A stretch of 45,358 bases of DNA from Paludibacteraceae bacterium (lineage in GTDB: Bacteria > Bacteroidota > Bacteroidia > Bacteroidales > Paludibacteraceae). The notes under the pieces are model-generated. The model did not search any database. It had not been told where the DNA came from and saw nothing but the letters and a program-made list of their open reading frames with translations. This document shows, one piece after another, positions 33,258 through 41,543 of this stretch (its first letter is position 1; each line of letters starts with the position of its first letter). The DNA lies in the NCBI GenBank assembly GCA_029974315.1, contig JARKSE010000159.1, forward strand, positions 1 to 45,358, written 5' to 3'. The translations under genes and the position numbers were made by a program.

Positions 33258-33288
33258 CAAATATACAACACTTTTTTGTAAAAACAAA
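33258..33288 (-). promoter_or_regulatory. Consensus promoter of the candidate small RNA
   Basis: Minus strand TTTG (33285-33288), a 19-nt spacer, and TATATTTG (33258-33265) match both elements of the Bacteroidota promoter. No protein start lies downstream on this strand, which is what makes it notable. Confidence 0.65.
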
Positions 33289-33339
33289 AAAGCCACTAAT
33301 GAAGTGTAAATATTCCTATTTGACTAAATATTTTACATG

Positions 33340-33379
33340 CAAAGAGCTTGCAATCAATCGATTGATTGCAAGCTCTTTG
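33340..33379. terminator. Perfect 40-bp palindrome next to tRNA-Lys
   Basis: Two perfect 20-bp arms with no spacer (each holds CAAAGAGCTTGC; centre ATCGAT). It abuts the tRNA 3' end at 33380 with no gap. On the minus strand the 3' arm ends CTCTTTG, a short T-rich tail, so a tRNA terminator is the simplest reading. Confidence 0.65.
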
Positions 33380-33452
33380 TATACCCGGTGGGACTCGAAC
33401 CCACGACCCATTGATTAAGAGTCAATTGCTCTACCAACTGAGCTAAGGATAC
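33380..33452 (-). tRNA. tRNA-Lys (anticodon CUU)
   Basis: A 73-nt cloverleaf on the minus strand: acceptor GTATCCT/CGGGTAT with A73, D stem GCTC/GAGC, anticodon stem ATTGA/TCAAT with loop CTCTTAA (anticodon CTT at plus 33417-33419), variable loop GGGTC, T stem GTGGG/CCCAC with TTCGAGT. CCA is not encoded. The acceptor stem is weak: G1-U72 and U4-G69 wobbles and a U7/C66 mismatch. It lies 21 nt after the DegT gene stop on the same strand; a near-consensus box overlaps that stop, so it may be cotranscribed or separately started. Confidence 0.9.
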
Positions 33453-33473
33453 TTATTTACATCACTTCTAAAT

Positions 33474-34613
33474 TCAAATTTTACTCGCTTTTACAGCTGC
33501 CAGCACATGTTCTACAATGTAATGCAACTGTTCAGTATCTAATTCAGTGTGCATGGGCAATGACAGCACTGATGCCGATAACAGTTCCGCCACGGGGAAA
33601 TCGCCCGATTTATAGCGTGCATCTTGATACGCTTTTTGCAAATGTAACGGGACAGGATAATAAGTCATCGCTGGAATATCGTGGTCTGCTAAATATTGAC
33701 GCACTTTGTCGCGATCGACGTTTACTAATTTCAATGTATATTGATGAAAAACATGCGTTGTGTTAAGCGCTATCACTGGTGTAATCAAATTGGCACAACC
33801 TGCAAATGCTTCGTTATAATAACGAGCTGCGCTTTGGCGCGCTTTGGTATAAGTGTCCAAATGACGCAATTTCACATCTAAAACTGCGGCTTGAATGCTA
33901 TCAAGACGAGAGTTTACGCCAATCATATCGTGATAATAACGCACTTCCATACCGTGATTGGCAATAGCACGCATTTTTTTAGCTAGTACGTCATCATTGG
34001 TAAAAATAGCACCACCGTCGCCATAACAGCCCAAGTTTTTGGATGGAAAAAACGAAGTACAACCAATTTCGCCCATACAGCCCGACATCACCGAACGTCC
34101 GTCAGAAAATGTGTAACGAGCGCCAATAGATTGACACGCATCTTCAACCACGTACAAATGGTGTTTTTTTGCTAAAGCCAACAACGCTTCCATATTAGCA
34201 TTTTGCCCAAACAAATGAACGGGAACAATGGCTTTTGTTTTAGGTGTAATTGCTTTTTCTACAGCCTCAATATTGATGTTGAATGTGTCAAAATCAACAT
34301 CCACCAACACAGGCGTCAAACCCAAAAGCGCCACCACTTCGGCTGTGGCGATAAACGTAAATGTTGGCGTAATAACTTCGTCGCCCGGTTTCAACCCCAA
34401 CGCCATCAAGGCAATTTGTAAGGCATCGGTCCCGTTGCCAACAGGAATAACATGTTTTACCCCTAAGTAGGTTTCTAACTGTTTTTGAAAATCGTTTACT
34501 TTGCCGCCCTTTATATACGTAGTGGTATCCAAAACTTCTTGAATGCCAGCATCGACATCAGCTTTTATTTTGTCATACTGCGAGCGCAAATCAACCATTT
34601 GGATTTTTTTCAT
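33474..34613 (-). CDS. DegT/DnrJ/EryC1/StrS-family sugar aminotransferase
   Basis: A 379-residue PLP-dependent aminotransferase that aminates keto-sugar nucleotides for surface glycans. Visible landmarks are NGTDALQIALMALGL (60-74), GDEVITPTFTFIAT (77-90), VVEDACQSIGA (155-165) and the PLP lysine Lys192 in SFFPSKNLGCYGDGG. The start at 34611-34613 (MKKIQMVDLRSQY) has a good Shine-Dalgarno AGGAG about 7 nt before it, unusual here, and a -7 box TAACTTTG at 34637-34644, which rules out the longer frame from 34673. It resembles WbpE/WlbC-type enzymes, but no other sugar-nucleotide genes are near, so substrate is unknown. Confidence 0.93.
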   Translation of the reverse strand: MKKIQMVDLRSQYDKIKADVDAGIQEVLDTTTYIKGGKVNDFQKQLETYLGVKHVIPVGNGTDALQIALMALGLKPGDEVITPTFTFIATAEVVALLGLTPVLVDVDFDTFNINIEAVEKAITPKTKAIVPVHLFGQNANMEALLALAKKHHLYVVEDACQSIGARYTFSDGRSVMSGCMGEIGCTSFFPSKNLGCYGDGGAIFTNDDVLAKKMRAIANHGMEVRYYHDMIGVNSRLDSIQAAVLDVKLRHLDTYTKARQSAARYYNEAFAGCANLITPVIALNTTHVFHQYTLKLVNVDRDKVRQYLADHDIPAMTYYPVPLHLQKAYQDARYKSGDFPVAELLSASVLSLPMHTELDTEQLHYIVEHVLAAVKASKI

Positions 34614-34716
34614 AACTTCTCCTTTTTTTGAGACGACAAAGTTAATATATTTTTCTAAAAACCCGTACGTCACAATTAATTTTTATTTGTAACAAGAGAA
34701 AATAGTAAGTATAGAC

Positions 34717-34747
34717 TTTGCTATTTGATAGATAAAAGTTACATTTG
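34717..34747 (+). promoter_or_regulatory. Promoter of the DPP IV gene
   Basis: TTTG (34717-34720), a 19-nt spacer and TACATTTG (34740-34747) match the Bacteroidota consensus. The start site near 34753 favours the ATG at 34774 over the one at 34759. Confidence 0.65.
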
Positions 34748-34773
34748 CAAGATGTTTTATGAATTTTAGAATT

Positions 34774-36942
34774 ATGAAAATGGCTTTACAAAGATGGTTT
34801 ATACTTAGCTTTATGCTATCGAGCTATACTATAATAAGTGCGCAATCTTCCGACTATCTACAAGCTTTCACACAGGGCGACTACAAACCACAAAAACCTG
34901 CCGAAGTCTATCACATGAACGATGGCGAACGATACACGACACTCAGCAGCGATGGTAAATGTATTATCGCCTACGACTATAGCTCTGGTAAAGCTACAGA
35001 CACAATTTTAAATCTCGAAAAAATACCCGATTGCGAACTAACAGCAATAGCCGGTTACGAATTTTCACAAAACGAACAAAAAATTCTCATTCACACCGAA
35101 ATTACCAAAATTTACCGCCGTTCATTCACCACGACATACTACATTTACAACGTTAGACGCAACCGCATTGAGCCATTAACAACGACCAAAAACGACCAGC
35201 AAATAGCGCAATTTTCGCCAGACGGTCGTATTGTTGCATTTGCGCGTAATCAAAATTTATTTTTGAAAAAGCTCGATTTTAACAGCGAAATTGCTATTAC
35301 CGAAGATGGCGAATTTAATAAAATTATCAACGGAACTCCCGATTGGGTTTACGAAGAGGAATTTGGTGGTACACGCTATTTCGAGTGGAGTCCCGACAGC
35401 AAACTGTTGGCTTATGTGCGTTTCGACGAAACAGAAGTAAAAGAATTTTCGTTTCAACAATTTAACGACGATTATCCAACATTATATAGCTACAAATACC
35501 CACGTGCAGGACACACCAATTCAACAGCGACTTTACACGTTTACGATGTACAAAATCGTACTACGAAACAGATGCAATTAGGTGATGACACGGACAACTA
35601 TTTAAGCCAAATTCGTTGGTCGAATGATGAAAATGGGCTCACAGTTGTACAACTCAACCGTAACCAAACTACGTTACATTTGTTACAAGTAAATCCTCGT
35701 TCGGGTGTTGCTACGCGTCTATTGAGTGAAACCAGCAAAACATACGTCGATTATGAAAACCTGAAAACGCTCACGTTCAATAAAAACAACAGTTTTATAT
35801 GCATGAGCGAACGCGATGGCTATCGTCACCTATATCTCTTCAATGCCAATGGCACGTTAGCACGCCAACTAACTCATGGCGATTGGGACGTAACGGCATT
35901 TTACGGCTACGACGAATGCACTAAAACCGCCTATTTCCAAGCCGCCAAAGAATCGCCACTCGAACGACACATTTATAAAACCGATTCGAAAGGTAAAATC
36001 ACCTGTCTTGATGTACGTGCAGGAACACACCAAGCCTCCTTTGCTAAAAACTTCAAAGTGGCGATTGCACAATTCAACAACACCACCACCCCAAATTATT
36101 ACAGCGTGATTACAAACACAGGAAAGATCCTACGCATCATCGAAGACAACAAACTGTTGGCTGATAAAGTGGCTGCTTTAAATTTACCCAACAAAGAATT
36201 CTTCCAATTCAACACATCGGACAGTATAACCTTAAATGGCTGGATTGTAAAACCACAACATATGGAAGTGGACAAAGAATATCCATTGGTAATGGTGCAA
36301 TACAGCGGACCAAATTCGCAAGAAGTGCTCAACAAATGGAACCTCGATTGGGAATATTATTTGGCACAAGAAGGCTACGTAGTGGCTTGTGTCGATGGAC
36401 GTGGAACCGGCGCACGCGGTCGAGATTTCCGCAACTGCACCTATTGGCATTTGGGCGTTTTAGAAACCAAAGATCAAGTGGAAGCTGCCAACTATTTAGC
36501 AACACAAGATTTTATCGATGCCAACCGCATTGCTATTTGGGGCTGGAGTTATGGCGGTTTTATGACACTCAACTGTTTAACACACGGCAACGGTACGTTT
36601 AAGGCTGGAATTGCTATTGCTCCGGTTACTGATTGGCACTTGTACAATACTGCTTACACCGAGCGTTTTATGAGTCGCCCTCAAGAAAATTATCAAGGTT
36701 ACGAGCAAGTGAATCTACTCGATAAGGCAGATCAATTACAAGGAAACTTACTCATTGTTCATGGCACAGCGGACGACAACGTACATACACAACAGACGTT
36801 GTTATACATTGAAAAACTGGTAGAAGCTGGCAAACAATTTGAAATGCAACTTTACACCAATAAAAACCACAGTATTTTAGGGGCAAAAACACGTCTGCAT
36901 CTTTATACTCGTTTCAACGAATTCTTGAAGAAAAACTTGTAA
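34774..36942 (+). CDS. Dipeptidyl peptidase IV (S9B)
   Basis: A 722-residue exported serine peptidase that removes X-Pro or X-Ala dipeptides from peptide N-termini. After the signal peptide (MKMALQRWFILSFMLSSYTIISAQ) comes an eight-bladed propeller (about 40-470) with the substrate-N-terminus motif DWVYEEEF, then the alpha/beta hydrolase domain with nucleophile Ser592 in GWSYGGF, acid Asp667 in HGTADDNVH, and His699 in NKNHSI. YTERFMSRPQEN is also typical of DPP IV. The ATG at 34774 is chosen because the promoter start site leaves only about five bases before 34759. It is followed after 36 nt by the ROK kinase gene. Confidence 0.95.
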   Translation: MKMALQRWFILSFMLSSYTIISAQSSDYLQAFTQGDYKPQKPAEVYHMNDGERYTTLSSDGKCIIAYDYSSGKATDTILNLEKIPDCELTAIAGYEFSQNEQKILIHTEITKIYRRSFTTTYYIYNVRRNRIEPLTTTKNDQQIAQFSPDGRIVAFARNQNLFLKKLDFNSEIAITEDGEFNKIINGTPDWVYEEEFGGTRYFEWSPDSKLLAYVRFDETEVKEFSFQQFNDDYPTLYSYKYPRAGHTNSTATLHVYDVQNRTTKQMQLGDDTDNYLSQIRWSNDENGLTVVQLNRNQTTLHLLQVNPRSGVATRLLSETSKTYVDYENLKTLTFNKNNSFICMSERDGYRHLYLFNANGTLARQLTHGDWDVTAFYGYDECTKTAYFQAAKESPLERHIYKTDSKGKITCLDVRAGTHQASFAKNFKVAIAQFNNTTTPNYYSVITNTGKILRIIEDNKLLADKVAALNLPNKEFFQFNTSDSITLNGWIVKPQHMEVDKEYPLVMVQYSGPNSQEVLNKWNLDWEYYLAQEGYVVACVDGRGTGARGRDFRNCTYWHLGVLETKDQVEAANYLATQDFIDANRIAIWGWSYGGFMTLNCLTHGNGTFKAGIAIAPVTDWHLYNTAYTERFMSRPQENYQGYEQVNLLDKADQLQGNLLIVHGTADDNVHTQQTLLYIEKLVEAGKQFEMQLYTNKNHSILGAKTRLHLYTRFNEFLKKNL

Positions 36943-36978
36943 ATAATCGTCATCATTCAACTATAAAACATAAAAAAC

Positions 36979-37944
36979 ATGGAAAAATCGTATGTTGTTG
37001 GTATTGATATTGGTGGTCAAACGGCCAAAATTGGAGTGGTAGATATGCGCGGTAATGTGCTGGCTCAGTCGGCTATCAGAAGTAATGACACCACTGACCA
37101 CGAAGAATTTATTACTAAACTGTGTACAGCGGTTACCGAATTGGTCAATAAAAGCCTATCGATAGATCAGATACGCGGTATTGGTATAGGTGCACCCAAC
37201 GGCAATTATTACAAAGGGACTATTGAAAATGCCGTAAATTTAACATGGGGCGGCAATGCTACATCTATTCCTTTTGCCGAACTTATGAGCGAGCAAATAG
37301 GTGTCCCCGTTAAGCTTACCAATGACGCTAATGCAGCTGCAGTAGGTGAAATGACTTACGGGGTAGCGCGTGGCATGAAAAATTTTATTATGATCACGTT
37401 AGGTACGGGCGTTGGCAGTGGCATTGTTATAGACGGGCATGTACTTTATGGACATGATGGATTTGCAGGTGAACTTGGTCACGTAACAATGGTACGTAAC
37501 AATGGGCGTATTTGCGGATGCGGTAAAACAGGTTGTTTGGAATCTTACGCTTCAGCTACGGGCGTAGCACGCACAGCCCGTGAACTGATAGAAACCACCG
37601 ATAAAAAAAGCTTGTTGCGTAATATTCCTGCTGAAAACATCACTTCAAAAGACGTATTTGAAGCGGCACAACAAGATGACGAATTAGCAAAAGACATATT
37701 TGATTTCACTGGAAAAATGTTAGGTGAAGCTTTTGCCGACTTTGTAGCATTTAGTTCACCCGAAGCCATTATTTTGTTTGGTGGATTGACTAAATCGGGC
37801 GACTTAATTATGAAACCAATTGTCGAAAGTCTCAACCATAATTTGATGCCACTTTGGAAAGGTAAAGTCAAAGTACTTTTCTCGCAACTCAAGGAATCAG
37901 ATGCTGCTATTTTAGGTGCGAGTGCTTTAGCTTGGGAATTATAA
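36979..37944 (+). CDS. ROK-family glucokinase
   Basis: A 321-residue sugar kinase that phosphorylates glucose (or a related hexose) with ATP. It shows the phosphate motif GIDIGGQTAKIGVVD (8-22), NDANAAAVGEMTYG, ITLGTGVGSGIV, and the ROK signature with zinc site GELGHVTM...ICGCGKTGCLESYAS. No DNA-binding domain, so it is a kinase rather than a repressor. Starts 36 nt after the DPP IV gene and is followed in 16 nt by DUF695. Glucokinase is the family default; substrate is not proved by sequence. Confidence 0.9.
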   Translation: MEKSYVVGIDIGGQTAKIGVVDMRGNVLAQSAIRSNDTTDHEEFITKLCTAVTELVNKSLSIDQIRGIGIGAPNGNYYKGTIENAVNLTWGGNATSIPFAELMSEQIGVPVKLTNDANAAAVGEMTYGVARGMKNFIMITLGTGVGSGIVIDGHVLYGHDGFAGELGHVTMVRNNGRICGCGKTGCLESYASATGVARTARELIETTDKKSLLRNIPAENITSKDVFEAAQQDDELAKDIFDFTGKMLGEAFADFVAFSSPEAIILFGGLTKSGDLIMKPIVESLNHNLMPLWKGKVKVLFSQLKESDAAILGASALAWEL

Positions 37945-37960
37945 TCACAGATAATACACT

Positions 37961-38395
37961 ATGAAATTATCAAATAATTGGTTTAGCGGTGTAGCTGAAG
38001 CCGACAATCACTATCCTATTTTTATTACAGGCCGCGATGATATTGAAGAATTTCGTTTGTCGGGGAAATTAAAAGAACGTGTTGAAATCTACTGGAACTA
38101 CAAATCTACGCATAACGGCATGCCATCAGAAAACGAAGCAAGTTTAATGGAAGAAGTGCAAAATAGACTTCAAACCGTTATGGAAAAAGATAAGTTAGCT
38201 ATTTTGACAGGTGTTTATACGGGCAATAATGAACGCACTTGGGTATTTTACACACGCACATCACGCGTGTTGGGCGAACGACTCAATGAAGCACTCGCTA
38301 CTTTTGAACTTTTACCCATCACACTCTATGTTGAAAATGATGTAGAATGGAACGAATATCAAGAAATGTACGAAATCAAACCATTTGCAGAATAA
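37961..38395 (+). CDS. DUF695 domain protein
   Basis: A 144-residue cytosolic protein matching DUF695: early NWFSGVAEADNHYPIFITGRDD, then VEIYWNYKSTHNGMP, a WVFYTRTSRVLGERLNEAL segment, and LPITLYVENDVEWNEYQEMYE near the end. The family has no known function; related domains occur in small stress- or metabolism-linked proteins. It follows the glucokinase gene by 16 nt and ends at a bidirectional terminator. Confidence 0.85.
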   Translation: MKLSNNWFSGVAEADNHYPIFITGRDDIEEFRLSGKLKERVEIYWNYKSTHNGMPSENEASLMEEVQNRLQTVMEKDKLAILTGVYTGNNERTWVFYTRTSRVLGERLNEALATFELLPITLYVENDVEWNEYQEMYEIKPFAE

Positions 38396-38414
38396 CAGCT
38401 ATTGCATAAAAAAC

Positions 38415-38437
38415 GGTCGATAATTTATCGACCTTTT
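38415..38437. terminator. Bidirectional terminator between DUF695 and dnaX
   Basis: Stem GGTCGATAA/TTATCGACC (38415-38423 and 38425-38433, tight loop) followed by T-rich sequence on the plus strand and preceded by A6, so it serves both convergent genes. Confidence 0.8.
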
Positions 38438-38452
38438 GTTTGTATATAACAT

Positions 38453-40207
38453 TTACAATTCCAAACCTAATTGTTGTCTCAAATGTGTTAAATCGGGATT
38501 TTTCTCCTGCATTTTTACAAACTTTTCTTCGGGCGTAAATGCTGTACGTTCGGCAATAGTCGTGTCCACTTCTATTGCAAACGTCACAAAATCATTTTTC
38601 AATAGTTCTGCTAAGCGTGCCGTTATGGCAGGTTGATTTTCCAACAATGCTTTTTGTTGTAAATTATTTACCACCAACACTTTGTACTGCTCTTCCTTGA
38701 CTTGCTCAGGCAAAAAATTGAGCATTGTATTTGTAGTGTGAGCTTGATCAACAATCTCTTTAGCACATTGCTTCCACGCTGCTATAAATTGCGCTACGGT
38801 AAATAATTCACGCCGTTCAGGTGCGACAGGTTCAGATTCAGTAACAACGTTTTCAGTAGAAATTCGTGGTTGTTCCGCTTGCGAAATCGACAAATTCTGA
38901 GGTGCACGCACAGATATGGTCTTGGGTGTTAACAATGTTTCTGGAGTTGGTTTGACTATCGGAGTTGGAGTTGGTTCACTCACTTTCCGAGGTTCTAAAA
39001 CAGACTTTTCTGGCGCAGGTGAAACGGCGGGTTCCTCCTCTTGTACTACAGCCGATATAGGCACTGCTACCAACGGTTTAATTTCTATCTGTTCATCCTC
39101 TGGTTTAGGAACAATACCCGTCAATTGACACAAGCGAACCAGTGTTAATTCGACCAACAAACGTTTATTACGACTTGCTTTATAATTCAAATCGCACTCA
39201 TTAGCAATTTCTAACGCTTTATACAAAAACGACAAAGGACAACGCTTAGCTTGTTCCCCATACTGCTCAGCAATGGACGATCCCACTTCTAATAAAACCA
39301 ATGTTTCCGAATCGCGACTTACCAATAAATCACGGAAGTGAGACGCCAAACCATTGATGAAATGTTGTGCATCGAATCCTTTGTTCAAAATTTCATCAAA
39401 AAGCATAAAAGCATGATTCACACGCCCAGCCAAGAAATCTTCTACAAGGCGGAAATAGTAGTCGTAATCGAGCACATTTAAATTTTCAATCACGCCTTTG
39501 TAGGTTATACGTCCACCACCAAAACTCACCACCTGATCGAAAATAGACAACGCATCACGCATCGCACCATCAGCCTTTTGAGCAATCACGTTCAACGCTT
39601 CAGGCTCAGCCTCAACACCTTCATTAGTAGCTACATATTGCAAATGCTCTACAATATCAGCTACGCGAATACGATTAAAATCATAGATTTGACAACGCGA
39701 AAGAATAGTGGGAATAATTTTATGTTTTTCGGTTGTCGCCAATATAAAAATGGCGTGTGCAGGCGGTTCTTCTAATGTTTTCAAAAACGCATTAAATGCA
39801 GCTGTTGACAACATGTGAACCTCGTCGATGATATAAACACTATATTTGCCTATTTGTGGTGGAATACGCACCTGATCAACCAATGAACGAATGTCGTCCA
39901 CAGAGTTATTGGACGCCGCATCAAGTTCGTGAATGTTAAATGAGCGTTGCTCATTAAAACTACGACAAGATTCGCATTCATCGCACGCTTCTCCGTCTGG
40001 TTTTAAATTGAGACAATTGATTGTTTTGGCAAAAATACGCGCACACGTCGTTTTACCTACGCCACGCGGTCCACAAAACAGGTAAGCATGAGCTAAATGG
40101 TTGTTTGCAATAGCATTTTTTAGTGTTGTAGTAAGCGCTTGTTGTCCTACAACAGTTCGAAATGTGGCAGGACGATATTTCCGAGCGGATACAATATAGT
40201 GTTCCAT
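38453..40207 (-). CDS. dnaX: DNA polymerase III subunit gamma/tau
   Basis: A 584-residue clamp-loader ATPase. It opens MEHYIVSARKYRPATFRTVVGQ, with Walker A GPRGVGKTT (about 46-54), a four-cysteine zinc site (about 62-78; CLNLKPDGEACDECESC), Walker B VYIIDEVHML, and LKTLEEPPAHAIFILATTE plus SRCQ arginine finger. A Pro/Glu/Thr-rich linker (about 375-460) leads to a tau-type C-terminal domain (about 465-584). No slippery A-rich site near the middle was noticed, so one product is likely. The start at 40205-40207 is chosen; the -7 box TATATTTG (40228-40235 minus) lies between it and the longer in-frame start at 40240. Confidence 0.96.
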   Translation of the reverse strand: MEHYIVSARKYRPATFRTVVGQQALTTTLKNAIANNHLAHAYLFCGPRGVGKTTCARIFAKTINCLNLKPDGEACDECESCRSFNEQRSFNIHELDAASNNSVDDIRSLVDQVRIPPQIGKYSVYIIDEVHMLSTAAFNAFLKTLEEPPAHAIFILATTEKHKIIPTILSRCQIYDFNRIRVADIVEHLQYVATNEGVEAEPEALNVIAQKADGAMRDALSIFDQVVSFGGGRITYKGVIENLNVLDYDYYFRLVEDFLAGRVNHAFMLFDEILNKGFDAQHFINGLASHFRDLLVSRDSETLVLLEVGSSIAEQYGEQAKRCPLSFLYKALEIANECDLNYKASRNKRLLVELTLVRLCQLTGIVPKPEDEQIEIKPLVAVPISAVVQEEEPAVSPAPEKSVLEPRKVSEPTPTPIVKPTPETLLTPKTISVRAPQNLSISQAEQPRISTENVVTESEPVAPERRELFTVAQFIAAWKQCAKEIVDQAHTTNTMLNFLPEQVKEEQYKVLVVNNLQQKALLENQPAITARLAELLKNDFVTFAIEVDTTIAERTAFTPEEKFVKMQEKNPDLTHLRQQLGLEL

Positions 40208-40294
40208 AAGTTGATTTATTTTTAGTGCAAATATAGTCATTTTTCACTGATTTTTTCTATTAGCTAAGGACTATTTTTTCCCACAAAAAATGAT

Positions 40295-40302
40295 TATCTT
40301 TG
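40295..40302 (+). promoter_or_regulatory. -7 box of the divIC-to-trk operon
   Basis: TATCTTTG matches TAnnTTTG, 22 nt before the start codon. The -33 region is T-rich without a clear TTTG. On the minus strand TATATTTG (40228-40235) would serve dnaX. Confidence 0.45.
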
Positions 40303-40323
40303 CTTTCTTAAATTATTTGGATC

Positions 40324-40629
40324 ATGGCAACCAAATTCACACTTGAAAATATTAAATTTTTCCTCTCAAAATACAAATATGTCATCACTTTCGTGCTATT
40401 TGTACTATTTGTTACATTCTTCGATGAGAATAATTTAATTAAGCAGGTACAAGCCAAACGGGAAATTTCACACTTAAAAAAAGAGATAAAATTCTATCAA
40501 AAAGCTATACACCACGACCAAAATAAAATCAAAACCATAAACTCAAGTCTCGACAGTTTAGAAACATTCGCTCGTGAAGAATACCTCATGAAACGCGAAA
40601 ACGAAGAAATTTTCATTATTAAAGAGTAA
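40324..40629 (+). CDS. Septum formation initiator, DivIC/FtsB family
   Basis: A 101-residue single-pass membrane protein: short N-terminal cytosolic segment, one transmembrane helix (about 17-33; YVITFVLFVLFVTFF), then a periplasmic coiled coil (about 38-80) and the conserved end LETFAREEYLMKRENEEIFII. The REEYLMKRENEE segment is the family signature. It works with FtsL/FtsQ in the divisome. It is first in an operon with eight to 12 nt gaps. Confidence 0.92.
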   Translation: MATKFTLENIKFFLSKYKYVITFVLFVLFVTFFDENNLIKQVQAKREISHLKKEIKFYQKAIHHDQNKIKTINSSLDSLETFAREEYLMKRENEEIFIIKE

Positions 40630-40637
40630 TTACACGT

Positions 40638-41531
40638 ATGCGTAAAGCCTCCAATCCATACACTAAACGTAACAAAGAAACCAAGTTCCGCGTAAACACA
40701 CAAAATACACTGCTACCCTTTCTTATAGAAATGATGGCAGAAAAAAGTAGAAGTGCTATTAAATCGTACTTGGCACACCGACAAGTGGCTATAAATAGAC
40801 GTGTAACCACAGCGTTTGACGCACGACTCAATCCAGGCGACGAGGTTTCAATTCGCTCCGTTGGCGAACCTGTCCCAAATCCAAATCACCATGTACGCAT
40901 TATTTTTGAAGATGATGATATAATTGTAGTCGATAAAAAACCGGGCGTACTCACTATGTCAACAGGCATCGAAGGCGAACTGACGGCTTACAGCATTATG
41001 ATGGAGCATGTACGCCGTCGCCATAAAACAAATCGCGTTTTTATTGTCCATCGATTAGATAGAGAAACGTCAGGTTTATTACTGTTTGCAAAATCGAAAG
41101 AAGCACAAGAGCGTTTACAAAATGATTGGAATAATACGATTATTGATCGTCGCTATATTGCTGTCGTCGAAGGACAACTTGAAAAAAATGAAGGACGCAT
41201 AGTGAGCTGGCTTACCGACAATGTGAAATCGCTGAAAGTCATGTCGTCGCCAGTAGATAATGGAGGGAAAGAAGCTATTACAAACTATCGTGTTGTTAAA
41301 TCGGGCAAACACTATTCATTAGTTGAGTTACAGCTAGAAACTGGGAGAAAAAACCAAATACGTGTACACATGGCCGACTTAGGACATCCTATTGCTGGCG
41401 ACAAAAAATATGGAGCAAAAAACAATCCGTTAGGACGACTTTGCTTACATGCACAAACCTTATCATTTTATCATCCGTTCACCGGAGAGCCGATGACATT
41501 TGATACAGGTATTCCACCAAAATTTTTATAA
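40638..41531 (+). CDS. RluA-family 23S rRNA/tRNA pseudouridine synthase
   Basis: A 297-residue RNA-modifying enzyme: N-terminal S4-like RNA-binding domain (about 20-75; LLPFLIEMMAEKSRSAIKSYL), and a RluA catalytic domain with DDDIIVVDKKPGVLTM, the active site HRLDRETSGLLLFAKS (catalytic Asp near residue 140), and LETGRKNQIRVHMADLGHPIAGDKKYG. Subtype (RluA, RluC or RluD) cannot be fixed. It begins 8 nt after the divIC-like gene and is 12 nt before dxs. Confidence 0.92.
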   Translation: MRKASNPYTKRNKETKFRVNTQNTLLPFLIEMMAEKSRSAIKSYLAHRQVAINRRVTTAFDARLNPGDEVSIRSVGEPVPNPNHHVRIIFEDDDIIVVDKKPGVLTMSTGIEGELTAYSIMMEHVRRRHKTNRVFIVHRLDRETSGLLLFAKSKEAQERLQNDWNNTIIDRRYIAVVEGQLEKNEGRIVSWLTDNVKSLKVMSSPVDNGGKEAITNYRVVKSGKHYSLVELQLETGRKNQIRVHMADLGHPIAGDKKYGAKNNPLGRLCLHAQTLSFYHPFTGEPMTFDTGIPPKFL

Positions 41532-41543
41532 ACACCAACAATA

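Noticed and set aside
33271-33292. A separate hairpin CTTTTTTGT/ACAAAAAAG as a terminator
   Set aside because: It overlaps the -33 element of the candidate small-RNA promoter and consists mostly of A-T pairs, so the promoter reading is preferred.
38453-40207. Programmed frameshift in dnaX giving separate gamma and tau
   Set aside because: No A_AAA_AAG-like site with a downstream hairpin was seen after the ATPase region.
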